Source: Rhizobiaceae bacterium (GTDB lineage Bacteria > Pseudomonadota > Alphaproteobacteria > Rhizobiales > Rhizobiaceae). From it: DNA of 64,000 nt. How positions within the stretch are numbered: position 1 is the first letter of the stretch; each line of letters opens with the position of its first letter. The DNA lies in the NCBI GenBank assembly GCA_017644005.1, contig JAEPMJ010000004.1, positions 1 through 64,000 on the forward strand, in the 5' to 3' direction. The notes below the pieces were generated by a model. It searched no databases. It had not been told where the DNA came from and was given only the letters and a program-made list of their open reading frames with translations. The position numbers and the translations under genes were made by a program. Positions 62,569 through 64,000 of this stretch are shown one piece after another.

Positions 62569-64000
62569 ATGAACGAAGCTATCAAAGCCACGAACATCGC
62601 CAAGAAAGCCGACCCGATCATCGAGATCGAAAACCTCTCGATCTCGTTTTTCACCCGCAAGGGCGAAATTCCGGCGGTGATGGATTTCTCCTGCACGGTC
62701 ATGCCCGGCGAGGCGATGGGTATCGTCGGCGAATCCGGATGCGGCAAGTCGACCGTATCGCTCGGCATCATGCGCGACCTCTCCAATGTCGGGAAGATTG
62801 TCGGCGGGCGCATCAAGTTCCAGGGCCGGGACATGGCCGACATGTCGGAAGAGGAGCTGCGCGCCATCCGCGGCAACAAGATTGCCATGATCTACCAGGA
62901 GCCAATGGCGAGCCTCAACCCGGCGATGAAAGTCGGCCAGCAACTGATGGAAGTGCCGATCATCCACGACAAGGTCTCGAAGGAGGAGGCCTGGAACCGC
63001 GCGCTGGAAATGGTGAAGGCCGTGCGACTGCCGGATCCCGAGCGCATGCTGCGTTCGTTTCCGCACCAGCTCTCAGGAGGCCAGCAGCAGCGTATCGTGA
63101 TCGCAATGGCGCTGCTGTCGAACCCGGCGCTGCTCCTGCTCGACGAGCCAACGACGGCGCTCGACGTCACGGTGGAGGCGGGCATCGTTGAACTAATCAA
63201 GGGGCTCGGCAAAGAATTCGGCACGTCAATGATCTTCGTGTCGCACAATCTCGGGCTGATCCTCGAAACCTGCGACCGGATCACAGTCATGTATTCGGGC
63301 GAGGCGGTGGAGACCGGACGTATCGAAGACGTGTTCGACCGCATGCGCCATCCCTATACGCAGGGGCTTTTCCGCTCCATCCCGCTGCCCGGTGCAGACA
63401 AGAATTCACGACCGCTGATCTCGATACCAGGTCAGCTGCCTCTGCCGCACGAGCGGCCAAAGGGCTGCAATTTCGGACCGCGCTGTCAGCATTTCAAAGC
63501 CGGTGTCTGCGACGCCGCGGAAATTCCGATGGTGGAGGTCAGCGGCCACGACAGTCATTTCAGCCGCTGCGTGCGGTTCGAGGAGATCGACTGGGCAGAG
63601 TTGCCCGAGGGTGCCAAGGAAGAAAGCAAGCCGGTGAAGCCCGGCGCGCCGGTGCTCAAGATCGACAATCTGAAGAAATATTACCACGTCTCGTCGGGTG
63701 GCGTATTCGGAGGCGGCGAAGGCCGTACGGTGAAGGCGAACGAGTCCATCTCGTTTGAAGCGCGTGAATCCGAAACCGTGGCCATCGTCGGCGAATCCGG
63801 CTGCGGCAAATCCACCCTGGCCAAGGTGTTGCTGGGGCTCGAAACCGCTACGTCGGGCTCCGTGACGCTCGGCAATGAGGATATCGAAGACCTGCCTGTT
63901 GAAGACAGGGACGCCGCAACCGTTGGCGCCATCCAGATGGTGTTTCAGAATCCGTTCGATACGCTCAACCCGAGCCATTCGGTCGGCGGACAGATCATCC
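62569..64000 (+). CDS. fused peptide-type ABC ATPase (DppD-DppF), cut by window edge
   Basis: The frame runs open from ATG 62569 to the window end (477 complete codons). The first ATPase domain has Walker A GESGCGKS at 54-61, Q-loop MIYQEPMASLNP, signature LSGGQQQRIVIAMAL, Walker [13 protein letters not shown] and H-loop SHNLGL (His226, Asn227 where most relatives have Asp). It is followed by the Cys block GCNFGPRCQHFKAGVC. A second ATPase domain begins near residue 360, with Walker A GESGCGKS from 408. So one gene carries both ATPase subunits that are separate genes at 42.0-44.1 kb. The C-terminal part is outside the window. Confidence 0.92.
   Translation, partial: MNEAIKATNIAKKADPIIEIENLSISFFTRKGEIPAVMDFSCTVMPGEAMGIVGESGCGKSTVSLGIMRDLSNVGKIVGGRIKFQGRDMADMSEEELRAIRGNKIAMIYQEPMASLNPAMKVGQQLMEVPIIHDKVSKEEAWNRALEMVKAVRLPDPERMLRSFPHQLSGGQQQRIVIAMALLSNPALLLLDEPTTALDVTVEAGIVELIKGLGKEFGTSMIFVSHNLGLILETCDRITVMYSGEAVETGRIEDVFDRMRHPYTQGLFRSIPLPGADKNSRPLISIPGQLPLPHERPKGCNFGPRCQHFKAGVCDAAEIPMVEVSGHDSHFSRCVRFEEIDWAELPEGAKEESKPVKPGAPVLKIDNLKKYYHVSSGGVFGGGEGRTVKANESISFEARESETVAIVGESGCGKSTLAKVLLGLETATSGSVTLGNEDIEDLPVEDRDAATVGAIQMVFQNPFDTLNPSHSVGGQII

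Noticed and set aside
1..64000. CRISPR arrays, tRNA or rRNA genes, insertion sequences, prophage or attachment sites
   Set aside because: Gaps are short, and none shows regular direct repeats, cloverleaf sequences, transposase motifs or terminal inverted repeats.

Overview
The window is a GC-rich, densely packed chromosomal segment of an alphaproteobacterium, most likely a Hyphomicrobiales member close to Mesorhizobium/Phyllobacteriaceae. The reasons are the rhizobial-type ars operon with an aquaglyceroporin, the aerobic-type cob genes, CbtAB cobalt transport, and several amino-acid/peptide ABC transporters. The genus is inferred from gene content only. No tRNA, rRNA, CRISPR array, insertion sequence or phage gene was seen.

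Layout: (1) 1-5.8 kb: the start of pyrC (cut by the window edge), a KynB-like hydrolase, and a divergent branched-chain-amino-acid-type ABC operon (livJHMGF). (2) 5.8-10.3 kb: a LysR regulator, an arsenic operon read leftward (arsR, thioredoxin-type arsC, aqpS, glutaredoxin-type arsC), a DUF2161 nuclease-fold protein and a small membrane protein. (3) 10.4-33.3 kb: a nearly complete cobalamin locus. The left arm reads leftward as DUF1636-cobW-cobN-cobG-cobH-cobI-cobJ, cobL-cobE-cobM, cobA-cobB-cobS-cobT, with two lone rightward genes (cobK, cbiD) set into it. The right arm reads rightward as cbtB-cbtA-cobP-cobO-cobQ and cobC plus a tyrosine-phosphatase-like gene, with cobD on the opposite strand. 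Two cobalamin riboswitches lie back to back at 26.85-27.28 kb, one heading each arm. (4) 33.5-38.1 kb: a KefB-type antiporter, a DapA-family lyase and ilvD. (5) 38.1-44.1 kb: a leftward peptide-type ABC operon (dppDFABC order). (6) 44.2-58.2 kb: an envelope block with pbpC and a 1819-residue alpha-2-macroglobulin read leftward, divergent from tamA-tamB. (7) 58.4-64 kb: a second peptide-type ABC operon (A-B-C-DF), whose fused ATPase runs off the window.

The cobalamin genes cover tetrapyrrole methylation (cobA, I, J, M, L, cbiD), ring contraction and reduction (cobG, K), rearrangement (cobH), amidation (cobB, cobQ), cobalt chelation and supply (cobN, cobW, cbtAB), adenosylation (cobO), side-arm assembly (cobC, cobD) and the lower ligand (cobP, cobT, cobS). 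The cobaltochelatase partners CobS/CobT (Pseudomonas denitrificans names), BluB and CobF are not in the window. The C-1 methylation step is assigned here to a CbiD-type enzyme.

The points most worth a second look are the two opposite-strand genes inside the cob operon (consecutive pathway steps), the CbiD/CobG/CobE hybrid set, the paired riboswitches with hairpins beside the Shine-Dalgarno, a phosphatase gene attached to the cob locus, and stable hairpins after the binding-protein gene in all three ABC operons.
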